Source: Thermoguttaceae bacterium (GTDB lineage: Bacteria > Planctomycetota > Planctomycetia > Pirellulales > Thermoguttaceae). From it: a stretch of DNA of 64,000 bases. The stretch covers positions 29,399-93,398 of the forward strand of contig JAFQUP010000025.1 in the NCBI GenBank assembly GCA_017408405.1, in the 5' to 3' direction. This document shows positions 26,453-35,349 of this stretch, piece after piece (positions within the stretch are counted from its first letter, which is position 1; every line of letters begins with the position of its first letter). The position numbers were made by a program, and so were the translations under genes. Below the pieces are notes generated by a model. That model had not been told where the DNA came from. It did not search any database and worked only from the letters and a program-made list of their open reading frames with translations.

Positions 26453-27208
26453 ATGCCTGATTCCGCTTCCATTTACCTTCGTGTGATTGACGCTTCGGCT
26501 AATCGTGCGCGCGAAGCACTGCGTGTCATTGAGGATTTTGTCCGATTTATTCATGACGACGCATTTTTAGCGGAAAATTTCAAAACGCTTCGACATCGTC
26601 TGGCACTGAATATCCTGAAATTCCCACTGGATCAGCGTCTGACTTTTCGTGAAACGCTTTCAGACGTCGGCACGCAAATCACTACCCGTTCTGAGTTTCA
26701 GCGTTCCTCACTCCAGGCTGTCCTGAACGCGAATTTCTCACGTCTTCAGGAATCACTCCGTTCCCTGGAAGAATTCAGCAAACTCACTCAGCCGGAAGCT
26801 GCTCATGAATTTGAGCAAATGCGTTACGCCGCGTACACACTGCAAAGAGCCGTTTTTTTCACCTTCTCCGCGGACTCGGCAAACCACCGTAAACTGAGGC
26901 GCGCGGCTGGCGGAAAACTGATTCCTCAAAACAAAAACAACTGGCGGATTGCCGAAATTTCTGTTACGTCTGATTGGGACCAAGCAAAGAATGGAGACGC
27001 GGACGCGTTTTTGATTACCCCTGATTCCGCGGAAACGGTCAGGTTTGTCAGAAATTGGCTTGGTCTGGAAATACTTATCGGCGTTTGGGTTCAATCACAG
27101 GAAGAGGCCTCGCAGAAACTCCTTGAAGGAATTGATTTTCTGGCAGGCCCTAAAGAACTTTTGACACTGCTTGAAAACAGAACTGTCATTCCATTTTTTG
27201 AGATTTAA
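26453..27208 (+). CDS. ThiD2-domain protein with a non-canonical C-terminal half
   Basis: The first ~130 residues match the ThiD2 domain found N-terminal to thiamine-phosphate synthase in planctomycetes and others (RVIDASANRAREALRVIEDFVRF, FKTLRHRL, NANFSRLQESLRSLEEFSK). ThiD2 domains are reported as phosphomethylpyrimidine kinases in thiamine synthesis. In the usual fusion a ThiE barrel of about 200 residues follows; here only about 105 residues remain, with none of the recognisable ThiE active-site segments. So it is either a ThiD2 protein with a decayed or different partner domain. No ribosome site is visible before the ATG. No other thiamine gene is in the window. Confidence 0.75.
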   Translation: MPDSASIYLRVIDASANRAREALRVIEDFVRFIHDDAFLAENFKTLRHRLALNILKFPLDQRLTFRETLSDVGTQITTRSEFQRSSLQAVLNANFSRLQESLRSLEEFSKLTQPEAAHEFEQMRYAAYTLQRAVFFTFSADSANHRKLRRAAGGKLIPQNKNNWRIAEISVTSDWDQAKNGDADAFLITPDSAETVRFVRNWLGLEILIGVWVQSQEEASQKLLEGIDFLAGPKELLTLLENRTVIPFFEI

Positions 27209-27291
27209 CGCCTTTTTTACGGAAGCCTCGTCTTTCGTAACGCTTTTCATGTTCCTTAACAATTAATCAACGGTAATTACCCGACCCTCCC

Positions 27292-27816
27292 ATGAAGCTC
27301 CTTAAACTTTGGCCCGGCTTGGAATATCTCGCACGTCACGGCTCCTTTCGAGCGTGGCTTGCCGCGATGTTCTACGCGATTTTCGCCATGGCAGTCATTT
27401 GCATGACGCTTCTCTGGGATTCCATTCTTCCGCCATTTTCCCAAAAACTGCTGCTCTTCCTCTTTACGGGAACCTGGATTTTGGGGCTGGTAGTTTCCTC
27501 ACGGTTTGAAAAAGCATTTCAGGAAGCTCAAAAGCAGCACCAAAGAGAGGCTGTCGCGCAGGATACTCTTCCTTTGGCTCAAACCGAATATCTGCGCCAG
27601 AATTTCTTTGAAGCGGAACGCCTCCTTCGTGAACGGCTGACAAAATTTCCAGAAGATGTCCCCGCCCGCTTCTTTTTAATCTCCGTACTTAAGAAGCAGA
27701 AGAGAAAAGCTGAAGCTTTGGAGCAGATCGCGATTCTGGAAAAAAATCCAAAATTGGGATTCTGGGGGCTGGACCTCCCTCACGAAAAAAGAGATTTATT
27801 AAATGAGGAAGAGTAA
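27292..27816 (+). CDS. Membrane protein with a short TPR-like tail
   Basis: 174 residues: two membrane helices (about 22-42 and 52-70), then a cytoplasmic or periplasmic helical region with a TPR-like pattern (YLRQNFFEAERLLRERL, then ARFFLISVLKKQKRKAEALEQI). It lies 83 bases after the ThiD2 gene on the same strand and may be co-transcribed. I recall similar two-helix plus TPR proteins in planctomycetes, but the role is unknown. Confidence 0.7.
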   Translation: MKLLKLWPGLEYLARHGSFRAWLAAMFYAIFAMAVICMTLLWDSILPPFSQKLLLFLFTGTWILGLVVSSRFEKAFQEAQKQHQREAVAQDTLPLAQTEYLRQNFFEAERLLRERLTKFPEDVPARFFLISVLKKQKRKAEALEQIAILEKNPKLGFWGLDLPHEKRDLLNEEE

Positions 27817-27978
27817 AAAAAGAGAATCTTCTTTCCTCAAGTGTTCTAATCATGGAATTTAGTGAGAAAAAAATGACCTTTTTCTGAAAATTTTAGATTT
27901 TTTCGCATTTTTGAGGGTGGGGGCCTATTGAAATTTAACGCACTTTGTGTTAAGAAATAGTTATCGTCAAATTTTAAT

Positions 27979-27993
27979 CAGGCGTGACGCCTG
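27979..27993. promoter_or_regulatory. Inverted repeat upstream of the isomerase-like gene
   Basis: CAGGCG-TGA-CGCCTG (27979-27993), extended by one more pair and flanked by A/T tracts, 47 bases before the start. It could be a repressor operator or a terminator for the upstream gene; it has no clean T-run on either strand. Confidence 0.4.
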
Positions 27994-28039
27994 AAAAATT
28001 TTCATCAACCAACCTGAAATTTTTTTAAGGGAGAAAAAT

Positions 28040-29041
28040 ATGCCCAGACCGATTACGATGTTCACGGGTCAGTGGGGAGACCTCAATCTTGAAACGATTG
28101 CCAGCCGCATGAGTGAATTCGGCTACGAAGGTCTTGAACTGGCCTGCGGAGCCAACGACCATTTCGACATCCACAAAGTGCTGGAAGACGACAATTACTG
28201 GACCGAGAAAAAAGCGATGCTGGATAAATACGGCCTGAAAATCTGGGCTGTCAGCCAGCACTGCGTCGGCCAGTGCGTTCTGGATAAAATCGATGCCCGC
28301 CACAAGAACATCGTTCCGAACTACATTTGGGGCGACGGTGATCCGGAAGGCGTCCGTGAACGCGCGATCAAAGAAATGAAAGACGCTGCCCGCGCCGCGG
28401 CGAAATGCGGCATCAAGATCATCACCGGTTTCACCGGCTCCAGCATTTGGCCGCTTCTCTACAGTTGGCCGCCGACGGACTGGAAAGACATCGATGCCGG
28501 TTTCGAGCTTCTGAATGAACTCTGGACGCCAATCATGGACGTCTTCCAGGAATGCGGCGTGAAATTCGCGCTGGAAGTCCATCCGACGGAGATCGCTTTC
28601 GACCTTTACTCTGCCGAGACCGCGCTCAAGGCGATGAACTACCATCCGGCATTCGGCTTCAACTTTGACCCGAGCCACCTGATCTGGCAGGGAGTCGATC
28701 CGGCGGAATTCATCAAAGCGTTCCCGGACCGCATTTACCACGTGCACGTCAAAGACGCCGCGGTTACGCTCAACGGCAAATCCGGCATCCTGGCCTCCCA
28801 CATCAACTTTGGCGACCGCCGCCGCGGCTGGGATTTCCGCAGTCCGGGTCACGGAGACGTCAATTTTGAAGAGATCGTCCGCGAACTCAATGTCGCGAAA
28901 TACGAAGGCCCGCTCTCCGTCGAATGGGAAGATTCCGGCATGGAACGCTTCTGGGGCGCGGAAGACGCTCTCAATTTCGTGAAGAGCTGGAACTTCTCGC
29001 CGAGCGATTTCGCGTTTGACTCCAACTTCAGCAAAGACTAA
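28040..29041 (+). CDS. Sugar phosphate isomerase/epimerase, xylose isomerase-like TIM barrel
   Basis: 333 residues of the AP endonuclease 2/xylose isomerase-like barrel family. Likely metal ligands fall at the expected strand ends: Glu179 (ALEVHP), Asp210/His213 (FNFDPSH), His235/His237 (HVHVKD) and Glu295 (SVEWED). It is a cytoplasmic enzyme on a sugar or inositol-type substrate; the exact reaction cannot be told. The gene has an AAGGGAG ribosome site, strongly biased codons (many CTG, GGC and CGC codons) compared with its AT-richer neighbours, and its own terminator, all suggesting high expression. Confidence 0.88.
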   Translation: MPRPITMFTGQWGDLNLETIASRMSEFGYEGLELACGANDHFDIHKVLEDDNYWTEKKAMLDKYGLKIWAVSQHCVGQCVLDKIDARHKNIVPNYIWGDGDPEGVRERAIKEMKDAARAAAKCGIKIITGFTGSSIWPLLYSWPPTDWKDIDAGFELLNELWTPIMDVFQECGVKFALEVHPTEIAFDLYSAETALKAMNYHPAFGFNFDPSHLIWQGVDPAEFIKAFPDRIYHVHVKDAAVTLNGKSGILASHINFGDRRRGWDFRSPGHGDVNFEEIVRELNVAKYEGPLSVEWEDSGMERFWGAEDALNFVKSWNFSPSDFAFDSNFSKD

Positions 29042-29076
29042 AAATTTTCCTTAATTTTAGTCACCGAGTTTTTAAG

Positions 29077-29107
29077 ATCCGCATCATGAAAAGTGATGCG
29101 GATTTTT
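29077..29107 (+). terminator. Terminator of the isomerase-like gene
   Basis: A perfect 10-bp stem (29077-29086 with 29094-29103), a 7-base loop and a T tail, 35 bases after the stop. Confidence 0.9.
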
Positions 29108-29227
29108 GACAGAAGGAATTAATTCTCGAACATATTTTCCAAATCCAATCTGATACCGAAAGACATTTCGCATTAACGCGCGAGACGGAAATGAGCTTTT
29201 CCAGAACAGAAGAAGTGAGAAAGAAAA

Positions 29228-30100
29228 ATGAAAAAGAACTTTTCAAAAAATTTTCGATTAATGTTTATCGTACTCATTTTCACCAATCTTTCCACTGTCC
29301 ATGCGGAGACTTTATCCTCCGCGGAACCTTTAAGCCTCAATGCCGGTCCATCTATTTTTTGGATCATCATTCTTTTTTTGCTTTATCGATTCTTCACTTC
29401 CAAATCTGAATATGAAGATACTCACCAAAACAGGCAGGATGATTTTTTCAGTGATGAAAAGAAGCGCGAAACAATCATAAAAAATATCAAGCCCACGCAC
29501 CGTAAAGTAAAGTATGATTCACGGCCGCAATCATCTTCTTCCCAAGACCATTACGAATCAAAATTTTCCGGGACGGAAACTGTTTCCTTAAATCTTCCCT
29601 CAACTCATTTCCCATCAAATCCCGATACCGCGCGAAAGAACGCTCAGGAAACGCTCTTTTTTCAGAAGACCAATCCCCCCCATACTTGCCATCCTGAAAA
29701 ATCATCTTCTGAAAATATCCTCGCTCCAATTTACGAACTTGCCGGGCACGGCAAGCTGGAACTCCTGCGCAAAAAATTGGCCAAAGGAGCCAACATCAAT
29801 GAGCAGGATCCGTTTTTTTATGAAACCGGCCTTCACCGGGCTGCGAAACGCGGAGACGCTGCCGCGGTCCAGCTTCTTCTGGAATCCGGAGCGGATGTCC
29901 GTTTCGTAACGCTCCCGTACGGCGAGACTCCGCTCCATTTTGCCGTTTCAGGACGCAATCCGCAAGTCATTCGCCTTCTCCTCCAATACGGCGCGAACCC
30001 AAACGCGAAAGACTGCTTCGGACGCACTCCGGCACAATGTTCCCGATTTTACGGCGAGCTGAGCGAGATCTTTGAAAAAGCGGGTGCAAAAGTCCGCTAA
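29228..30100 (+). CDS. Ankyrin-repeat protein with N-terminal signal and membrane segment
   Basis: 290 residues. A signal-like segment (about 8-26, ending HAE) is followed by a second hydrophobic helix (about 42-58), then a disordered region. Three to four ankyrin repeats occupy about 170-290 (ETGLHRAAKRGDAAAVQLLLESGAD, GETPLHFAVSGR, and so on). The repeats suggest protein binding, probably outside the cytoplasm or at the membrane. It ends 44 bases before the GHKL ATPase gene on the same strand, so co-transcription is possible, but nothing ties it functionally. Confidence 0.82.
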   Translation: MKKNFSKNFRLMFIVLIFTNLSTVHAETLSSAEPLSLNAGPSIFWIIILFLLYRFFTSKSEYEDTHQNRQDDFFSDEKKRETIIKNIKPTHRKVKYDSRPQSSSSQDHYESKFSGTETVSLNLPSTHFPSNPDTARKNAQETLFFQKTNPPHTCHPEKSSSENILAPIYELAGHGKLELLRKKLAKGANINEQDPFFYETGLHRAAKRGDAAAVQLLLESGADVRFVTLPYGETPLHFAVSGRNPQVIRLLLQYGANPNAKDCFGRTPAQCSRFYGELSEIFEKAGAKVR

Positions 30101-30144
30101 GAAAAAATTCCCCAAGACCTCAACAAAAAACGAATGACGCCGAA

Positions 30145-32214
30145 ATGAAAGAAATCGATCCCTTCCTGAATGGAGCAAGTGAAACAGCCGCCGGTTTTGA
30201 AAGCTGGGGAGAGTGGCTTTTTGCCCGCCAGCAGCAGTGTTCGGAGTGCACCGACCCCTACGATGACCGACATTTTCAAGATGATGTTGATGAAGACGAT
30301 TACTGCGGGATCCGTTCACTGGTCCGTGAGTCCATCCAAAACTCCCTCGATGCACAGGACCCGGAAAGTACGGAACCGGTTCGCGTTCTGTTTCGGATCG
30401 GCACACTGAACTGGGATGAAGAAAATCAGAAACGGATCCATTCCCTTTTTGCCCGCCTGGAAGGACCGCTGAAAGAATTTGGATTCTCTCTGCAGGATGG
30501 AATGCGCCAGCCAATGAAATATCTTGTCTGCGAGGACTTCAATACCATCGGGCTGAATGGTTCTGTGGACCGTATCATCCGGCAATCCGAACCGAATGCT
30601 GCCGAGGAGCACTTTTACTGGTTCTGGCGCAACTCCGGACGCAGCGGAAAACGCGGCGGCACTGGACGCTGGGGACTCGGGAAAACGGTCTTTAACGCGG
30701 CCAGTCTCGTCCATACACGATTTGGTCTGACGCTGAGAAAATCGGACCGAAAACGCTTTCTGATGGGGAAATCGGTCCTCAAGCTCCACGAATTTGAAGG
30801 AAATCACTACGAGGCCTACGGTTTCTGGTGCCGCAAGGATGAAAATTGCGATCCGCAGGCTGACCGCATGCCGCTGCCGGTCGATGATGAGACCGCAATT
30901 CAGGAATTCAGCCAATTTTGGGGATTGACGCGAACAAATGATCCGGGCCTTTCGCTCGTCGTGCCGTTCCTCCAAAATATTTCCCCCAAACGCCTCGTTC
31001 AGCTGACGATCGGCAACTATTTCGTGAAGATACTCCAAGGGGAACTGACTGTTGAGATCCACGGTGAAGGAAAACCGATCTTGATCAACGCCCAAACAAT
31101 GAACTCGCTCGTGAAGAAATATTTCGACCCGAAAAAGGAAAATGGAAAAACGCTGAATCGCTTCATCTATTTTGCCGAAAATCTGGAACTTTTCCAAAAA
31201 TGCCTTGGCGATAAAGTTTTGGTCCGAGAAATTGAGATCCCCGGCGAGAACGTTCCGAACGAGCCTCTTCTAAAGAATGCGATGGGGAGTGCGCTGACTT
31301 CCTGGCGTGAAGAATTCTTTCTCGGCAAGATCCTGGGTTTTCGGCTCCGTTTTCGTCTGCCTCATTCGGAAGAAAACGATCTTTGGGGGTGCGGTACGGT
31401 CTTTATTCAGAAAGACGCGAATGCAAAAAAAGATGATTTTTATTTCACCCGAAACGGCATGCTGCTTCCCAAGCCTAAAGGAGTTCCCGGTATCCGCGGA
31501 CTGTTTCTTGCAGATGAATCTGATCCGGACAACCATCTCTCACGTTTTCTTGGCGACTCGGAAGAACCTGCGCATGAAAACTGGGAATCTCAGCGTCTGG
31601 AAGGAAAAAAATGGCAAAGAGGCTTCAAAGGACGTGTGGGGTTTGTCGCCAACATCGCCAAAACACTCAACAAGATCATTCAGTTTGAAAACCGCAAGGC
31701 AAACCTGAACGCATTCGCCTCCTTTTTTCCGGATACGCGCAATATTTCCGCATCAGCAGGAAAAGCGAACAGTTCCATTGCCCGCAGTGAGGAGAAACTG
31801 AAAGAAGCTCCAGGCCCTTTGGTCCGCAAATGGTACGAGATCCAAAAACAAACGGGAGGATTCCGGATCTGCTCGACGGGAATGCCCATTCCGCCCAATG
31901 CCGCGCTGGAGATCGAAGCCGCATACTATGTCGAAAAAAGGAATCCGTTCCGGAACTGGAACGAACTGGACTTCAGTTTCTACAAAAAAATCAATCAAAA
32001 AAACACGGCATCCTGCAGACTGAATGAAAAAACATTCCGTTTTTCTTCTGAAAACGCAAACTGCCTGATCCCCTCACTTGCGCAGGGAATCAAGGGAAAT
32101 GTTTTGAAGATTCAGATCCTGCCGTCAGAGAAATTCAGCTTCAAGATCTCCGGATTCGATCCCAATCGCGACGTTTACGTCGATGTGCGCGACATTTCCA
32201 GCGAAGAGGAATAG
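30145..32214 (+). CDS. GHKL (Bergerat-fold) ATPase, first gene of a three-gene cassette
   Basis: 689 residues. An N-box RESIQNSLDA (Glu62, Asn66, Asp69), a second motif CEDFNTIGLNG (Asp131, Gly136) and a Gly-rich motif GGTGRWGLGK (171-180) match the order and spacing of Hsp90/MutL/MORC-type ATP-binding domains. A WFWRNSGRSGK segment just before the Gly-rich motif is, from memory, typical of a prokaryotic MORC-like or MutL-like group found near restriction and defence genes. The C-terminal 330 residues have no recognised domain. There is no signal peptide or membrane segment. The next two genes follow after 60 and 25 bases. Likely a cytoplasmic ATP-driven DNA or protein clamp, but target and partners are unproven. 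Confidence 0.8.
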   Translation: MKEIDPFLNGASETAAGFESWGEWLFARQQQCSECTDPYDDRHFQDDVDEDDYCGIRSLVRESIQNSLDAQDPESTEPVRVLFRIGTLNWDEENQKRIHSLFARLEGPLKEFGFSLQDGMRQPMKYLVCEDFNTIGLNGSVDRIIRQSEPNAAEEHFYWFWRNSGRSGKRGGTGRWGLGKTVFNAASLVHTRFGLTLRKSDRKRFLMGKSVLKLHEFEGNHYEAYGFWCRKDENCDPQADRMPLPVDDETAIQEFSQFWGLTRTNDPGLSLVVPFLQNISPKRLVQLTIGNYFVKILQGELTVEIHGEGKPILINAQTMNSLVKKYFDPKKENGKTLNRFIYFAENLELFQKCLGDKVLVREIEIPGENVPNEPLLKNAMGSALTSWREEFFLGKILGFRLRFRLPHSEENDLWGCGTVFIQKDANAKKDDFYFTRNGMLLPKPKGVPGIRGLFLADESDPDNHLSRFLGDSEEPAHENWESQRLEGKKWQRGFKGRVGFVANIAKTLNKIIQFENRKANLNAFASFFPDTRNISASAGKANSSIARSEEKLKEAPGPLVRKWYEIQKQTGGFRICSTGMPIPPNAALEIEAAYYVEKRNPFRNWNELDFSFYKKINQKNTASCRLNEKTFRFSSENANCLIPSLAQGIKGNVLKIQILPSEKFSFKISGFDPNRDVYVDVRDISSEEE

Positions 32215-32274
32215 ACCCTGAACGAAGTCAGCCTCCATTGAAATCAATGCCCGTAAAAATAAAACAGAAAAACG

Positions 32275-33042
32275 ATGAAAAAACGCATCAACAGCACTCA
32301 GCGCAAAAAAATCACGCGCGACAGGATCCAGATCACGGTCAGGGAAGACGCTTCCTTTGACCTGAAACTGGATCTTCGTGAAATGAAATTCCCCAGAGAC
32401 GCCCGCATTATCGTTGAAGCGACCTGCGCAGGAAACGCGGAAGTAAAACGATTTGACGACATTGGGATCCTGAAAGATTTTCGCGGCGGGATCGTGACCT
32501 GCGAAAACACGCTTAGTCCGTTTCGTGCCAGTCATTTCACTTTTACTATTAAAATCGTTGACGTTCAGGAAGAAATCGGCAAGATCCTCGGTTTCGCAAA
32601 GATCTCCGCTTCTAAAAAAGGCGGAGCGAGTCTGATTGCGCTTGAAGTGTCCGATCAGCTGGATCACATTCCATGGCAGCTTGACCTTAATGGAGATCTT
32701 CCGGCACTTCTGGTGAATGAGAAGTATTTGGGACTGGCCCGCCACCTGGAATCAGACCCGGTACTTCAGGCACTCATTCTGCCGGGAGTCTTTCGTGAAG
32801 TCATTTTAAACGCCATCGAAGAACAGGATCCGGAGGACGATGAGCAGGTCTGGAATCATCTTCTCCGGCTGGCGGCAGAGATCCACCCTGAAAAGCTGCC
32901 GCTGCCTGAAGATGAAGACGAAGAGGAACAGAAACAGTGGGTGAAGGACGTCGTGAATGCATTCTGCGGGAAGAATCATTTTCTTGAGGTATTTCAGAAA
33001 AGCAGTTGGGCCGATGCGGAAGCAAATGACGATCAGCGGTGA
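32275..33042 (+). CDS. Unknown protein, second gene of the GHKL cassette
   Basis: 255 residues. The first ~160 are beta-rich and basic at the N-terminus (KKRINSTQRKKITRDRIQITV), like a small beta-sandwich; the last ~90 are helical and acidic (EDPEDDEQVW, then EDEDEEEQKQW). No catalytic motif is evident. From memory, proteins with a similar N-terminus occur between a GHKL ATPase and a DUF6339-like gene in other bacteria, so this looks like a structural or adaptor subunit of that unit. Function unknown. Confidence 0.72.
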   Translation: MKKRINSTQRKKITRDRIQITVREDASFDLKLDLREMKFPRDARIIVEATCAGNAEVKRFDDIGILKDFRGGIVTCENTLSPFRASHFTFTIKIVDVQEEIGKILGFAKISASKKGGASLIALEVSDQLDHIPWQLDLNGDLPALLVNEKYLGLARHLESDPVLQALILPGVFREVILNAIEEQDPEDDEQVWNHLLRLAAEIHPEKLPLPEDEDEEEQKQWVKDVVNAFCGKNHFLEVFQKSSWADAEANDDQR

Positions 33043-33067
33043 CGGATCGCGAAAGGAAACATGAAAA

Positions 33068-33823
33068 ATGAGACTCAGAAGACTGAATGAAGCAGGGATC
33101 GACCGGTTTCGGAACCTGCTCGACGTGCTCCGTCAAACTCCGGAAATGGACATCTCGCACTGGCGGTCCGTACTGGAAGACCCGAAATTTACGGAACTGC
33201 ATGAAGAAGACGCCGATATGCCGGAGCAGAAATTCTCCACGCGCAGAGAATTTACTGAAATGTTCCGCGAACGCCTTGGACACTGCGATTCTCAGAGCTT
33301 TCAGAACGATGCCGGAATGTGGGCGTGGCTCTCCATGTTCTATTTCGACTCGGTCTGCCCGAAAAATGCCTGCGGAACAAGAAAGGTATTGAAGGACTAC
33401 GCATATATTCCAAAGGTAAAAGAACGAAATCAGGTCTTTCATTTACTTTACTCTGCCTGGCGGATCGGTGAGCTGACAGCAAAATATCAGTCTGAAAAAT
33501 ACGCACAGATCTGGCTGGATGAAAACCTTTCCAATCTGGACAGCTTTACCGCCGAAACGATGAAACGCCTCTCCCTGACGCGCCTGCCCTGCTTTTTCGA
33601 ACTGATCTATCGCCTTTACTGGAACGAGCAGATGGACTGTCTGCGTCCCGGTATCTTGAAAACGCGAAAAGACGACGTCCGCTGCGGTGACCTGACGCAC
33701 CGTCTGCCAAGTGTCCTGAATCAGCTTGCGGTCAATTATGATCTGCAAAATCTCACAGCCGAGCAGCTGATCCCGCTTCTTGGACCGGAGTTCCTTCCGG
33801 ATAAAGTCGGCACGAAGCCATAG
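33068..33823 (+). CDS. DUF6339-like protein, third gene of the GHKL cassette
   Basis: 251 residues, all-helical in appearance, with LNEAGIDRFRNLLDVL at the N-terminus and GMWAWLSMFYFDSVCP near residues 80-95, which I associate from memory with DUF6339. No nuclease or kinase motif is visible. The start at 33068 was chosen because an ATG at 33061, which sits closer to an AAAGGAAA site, opens a frame of only nine codons. It ends the cassette; a promoter for btaA follows. Confidence 0.72.
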   Translation: MRLRRLNEAGIDRFRNLLDVLRQTPEMDISHWRSVLEDPKFTELHEEDADMPEQKFSTRREFTEMFRERLGHCDSQSFQNDAGMWAWLSMFYFDSVCPKNACGTRKVLKDYAYIPKVKERNQVFHLLYSAWRIGELTAKYQSEKYAQIWLDENLSNLDSFTAETMKRLSLTRLPCFFELIYRLYWNEQMDCLRPGILKTRKDDVRCGDLTHRLPSVLNQLAVNYDLQNLTAEQLIPLLGPEFLPDKVGTKP

Positions 33824-33945
33824 AATGAAGACGAAGGTTCTCAAATCATGGCTTAAAATCGGACAAAAACCAGTTTTTTGCCCCAAAACCAGAAGAGAAT
33901 CCGCTTAATTTATGAAAAGTAGTGAAAATTTATGGCCAGTACTCC

Positions 33946-33973
33946 TTGAAAAAAAGCGCAAGCCGGGTATAAT
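33946..33973 (+). promoter_or_regulatory. Promoter of btaA
   Basis: TTGAAA (33946-33951), a 16-base spacer and TATAAT (33968-33973), about 80 bases before btaA. It separates the betaine-lipid genes from the upstream cassette. Confidence 0.65.
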
Positions 33974-34054
33974 TAGTGAATGATAGTGTGAAAATATGCG
34001 AATTTTTAAATTTGCCAGAAATTCAAATTACCAAAGACAGACAGGAATCACAAA

Positions 34055-35245
34055 ATGTCGCTTTCCGAAAAAATCAATTCCATGGTCTTTCGCCATGTTC
34101 ACGGCAACAATCTCGTCTACAATATCTGCTGGGAAGACCCTCGAATTGACCGTCAAATGCTGAATCTTCGGCCAGAAGACAACGTGTTGGTCATTACCAG
34201 TGCCGGCTGCAATTCGCTGGACTACATTTTGAAAGGCTGCCAGCATGTTTACGCGGTAGACATGAACTATCGCCAGAACGCGGTCCTTGAACTGAAAAAA
34301 GCAGCTGCGAAACTTTTGGATTACGAAGACTACTGGCAGCTGCTTGGGGAAGGCTGGCATCCAGAAGTCAAAAAACTCTACCGCGAAACTCTTCGTCCTG
34401 CTCTGCCGGAAGAATCCCGAAAATTCTGGGACAAAAAACTTTACTATTTCCAGAGTGCCAAAGTGCCCTACTACTGGCACGGAACCTCCGGATATTTCGC
34501 CCGATGGATTAACTGGTACGTTAACCGAAGCGGCTGCCGCCCCGCGGTCAATGAACTCCTGGACGCCAAAAATATCGAAGAGCAGCAGGCAATCTATCGT
34601 GAAAAACTCGAACCTAAATTTTGGACCAAAACTCTTCGCTGGTTCCTGAACCGCGACACGACTTTGGCCATGCTCGGTGTTCCGCTTTCTCAGCGCATTC
34701 AGGTCGAATCCCAGTACGAAGGCCAAATCGCGCTTTTCATGAAGGATTGCCTTGAAGCGGTTTTCTGCCGACTTCCTATCAGTGATAACTATTTCTGGCG
34801 CGTCTACATGACGGGAAAATACACAAAAGACTGTTGTCCGGAGTACCTTACGGAGGAAAACTTCCTTAAACTTAAAAACGGTCTGGCCGATCAGGTCACG
34901 ACTCATACCGCTTCCGTCGAACAATTCCTTCGTGAGAATGATGTCAAAATTTCACGTTTCATTCTTCTCGATCACATGGACTGGCTCGCGAACAATATGT
35001 TTGAATGTCTTGTCAGCGAATGGGAGGCCATTCTTCTCCGAGCCGCTGATGATACCCGAATTATGTGGCGTTCCGGAGGATTCCAAACTGATTTCCTCGA
35101 AAAAGTGGAGATCGATTTCGGAAAAGGCGTGAAAGAAAAGATCACCGACCACTTCAAAATGTATCCGGAAGAAACGGCTCGTCTGCATGAATTGGACCGC
35201 GTGCATACTTACGGAAGTTTCCACGTCGCGGACCTGATCCGTTAA
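34055..35245 (+). CDS. btaA: S-adenosylmethionine:diacylglycerol 3-amino-3-carboxypropyltransferase (BtaA, DUF3419)
   Basis: First enzyme of betaine-lipid (DGTS/DGTA-type) synthesis: it moves the 3-amino-3-carboxypropyl group of SAM onto diacylglycerol. The 396-residue protein has the family's YNICWEDPRIDRQML start, the SAM-site segment VLVITSAGCNSLDYIL and YAVDMNYRQNAVLELK, and a later HMDWL segment. The methyltransferase gene follows on the same strand after a 104-base gap. Betaine lipids often replace phospholipids under phosphate shortage, though no Pho-type signal is visible here. Confidence 0.9.
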   Translation: MSLSEKINSMVFRHVHGNNLVYNICWEDPRIDRQMLNLRPEDNVLVITSAGCNSLDYILKGCQHVYAVDMNYRQNAVLELKKAAAKLLDYEDYWQLLGEGWHPEVKKLYRETLRPALPEESRKFWDKKLYYFQSAKVPYYWHGTSGYFARWINWYVNRSGCRPAVNELLDAKNIEEQQAIYREKLEPKFWTKTLRWFLNRDTTLAMLGVPLSQRIQVESQYEGQIALFMKDCLEAVFCRLPISDNYFWRVYMTGKYTKDCCPEYLTEENFLKLKNGLADQVTTHTASVEQFLRENDVKISRFILLDHMDWLANNMFECLVSEWEAILLRAADDTRIMWRSGGFQTDFLEKVEIDFGKGVKEKITDHFKMYPEETARLHELDRVHTYGSFHVADLIR

Positions 35246-35299
35246 GAGAAAAATTCGGAAGGGAATGTTGGTTTTGCGGTTCGATTGATTTCGAAGTCG

Positions 35300-35324
35300 G
35301 GAGTTACGGTTAACGCGTAACTCC
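35300..35324. other. Hairpin in the btaA-btaB spacer
   Basis: A 9-bp perfect stem (35300-35308 with 35316-35324) and a 7-base loop. It lacks a T-run, so it more likely sets mRNA stability or partial termination between the two genes than full termination. Confidence 0.45.
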
Positions 35325-35349
35325 TGTTTGGCCGATTAAGGGTAATTTC

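Noticed and set aside
28025..28852. A 275-codon frame antisense to the isomerase-like gene
   Set aside because: Arises from codon bias of the real gene; no start signals.
33061..33090. Short leader frame of nine codons with a good ribosome site ahead of the DUF6339-like gene
   Set aside because: Too short to support as a gene; it may only reflect a chance ATG next to the site used by the ATG at 33068.
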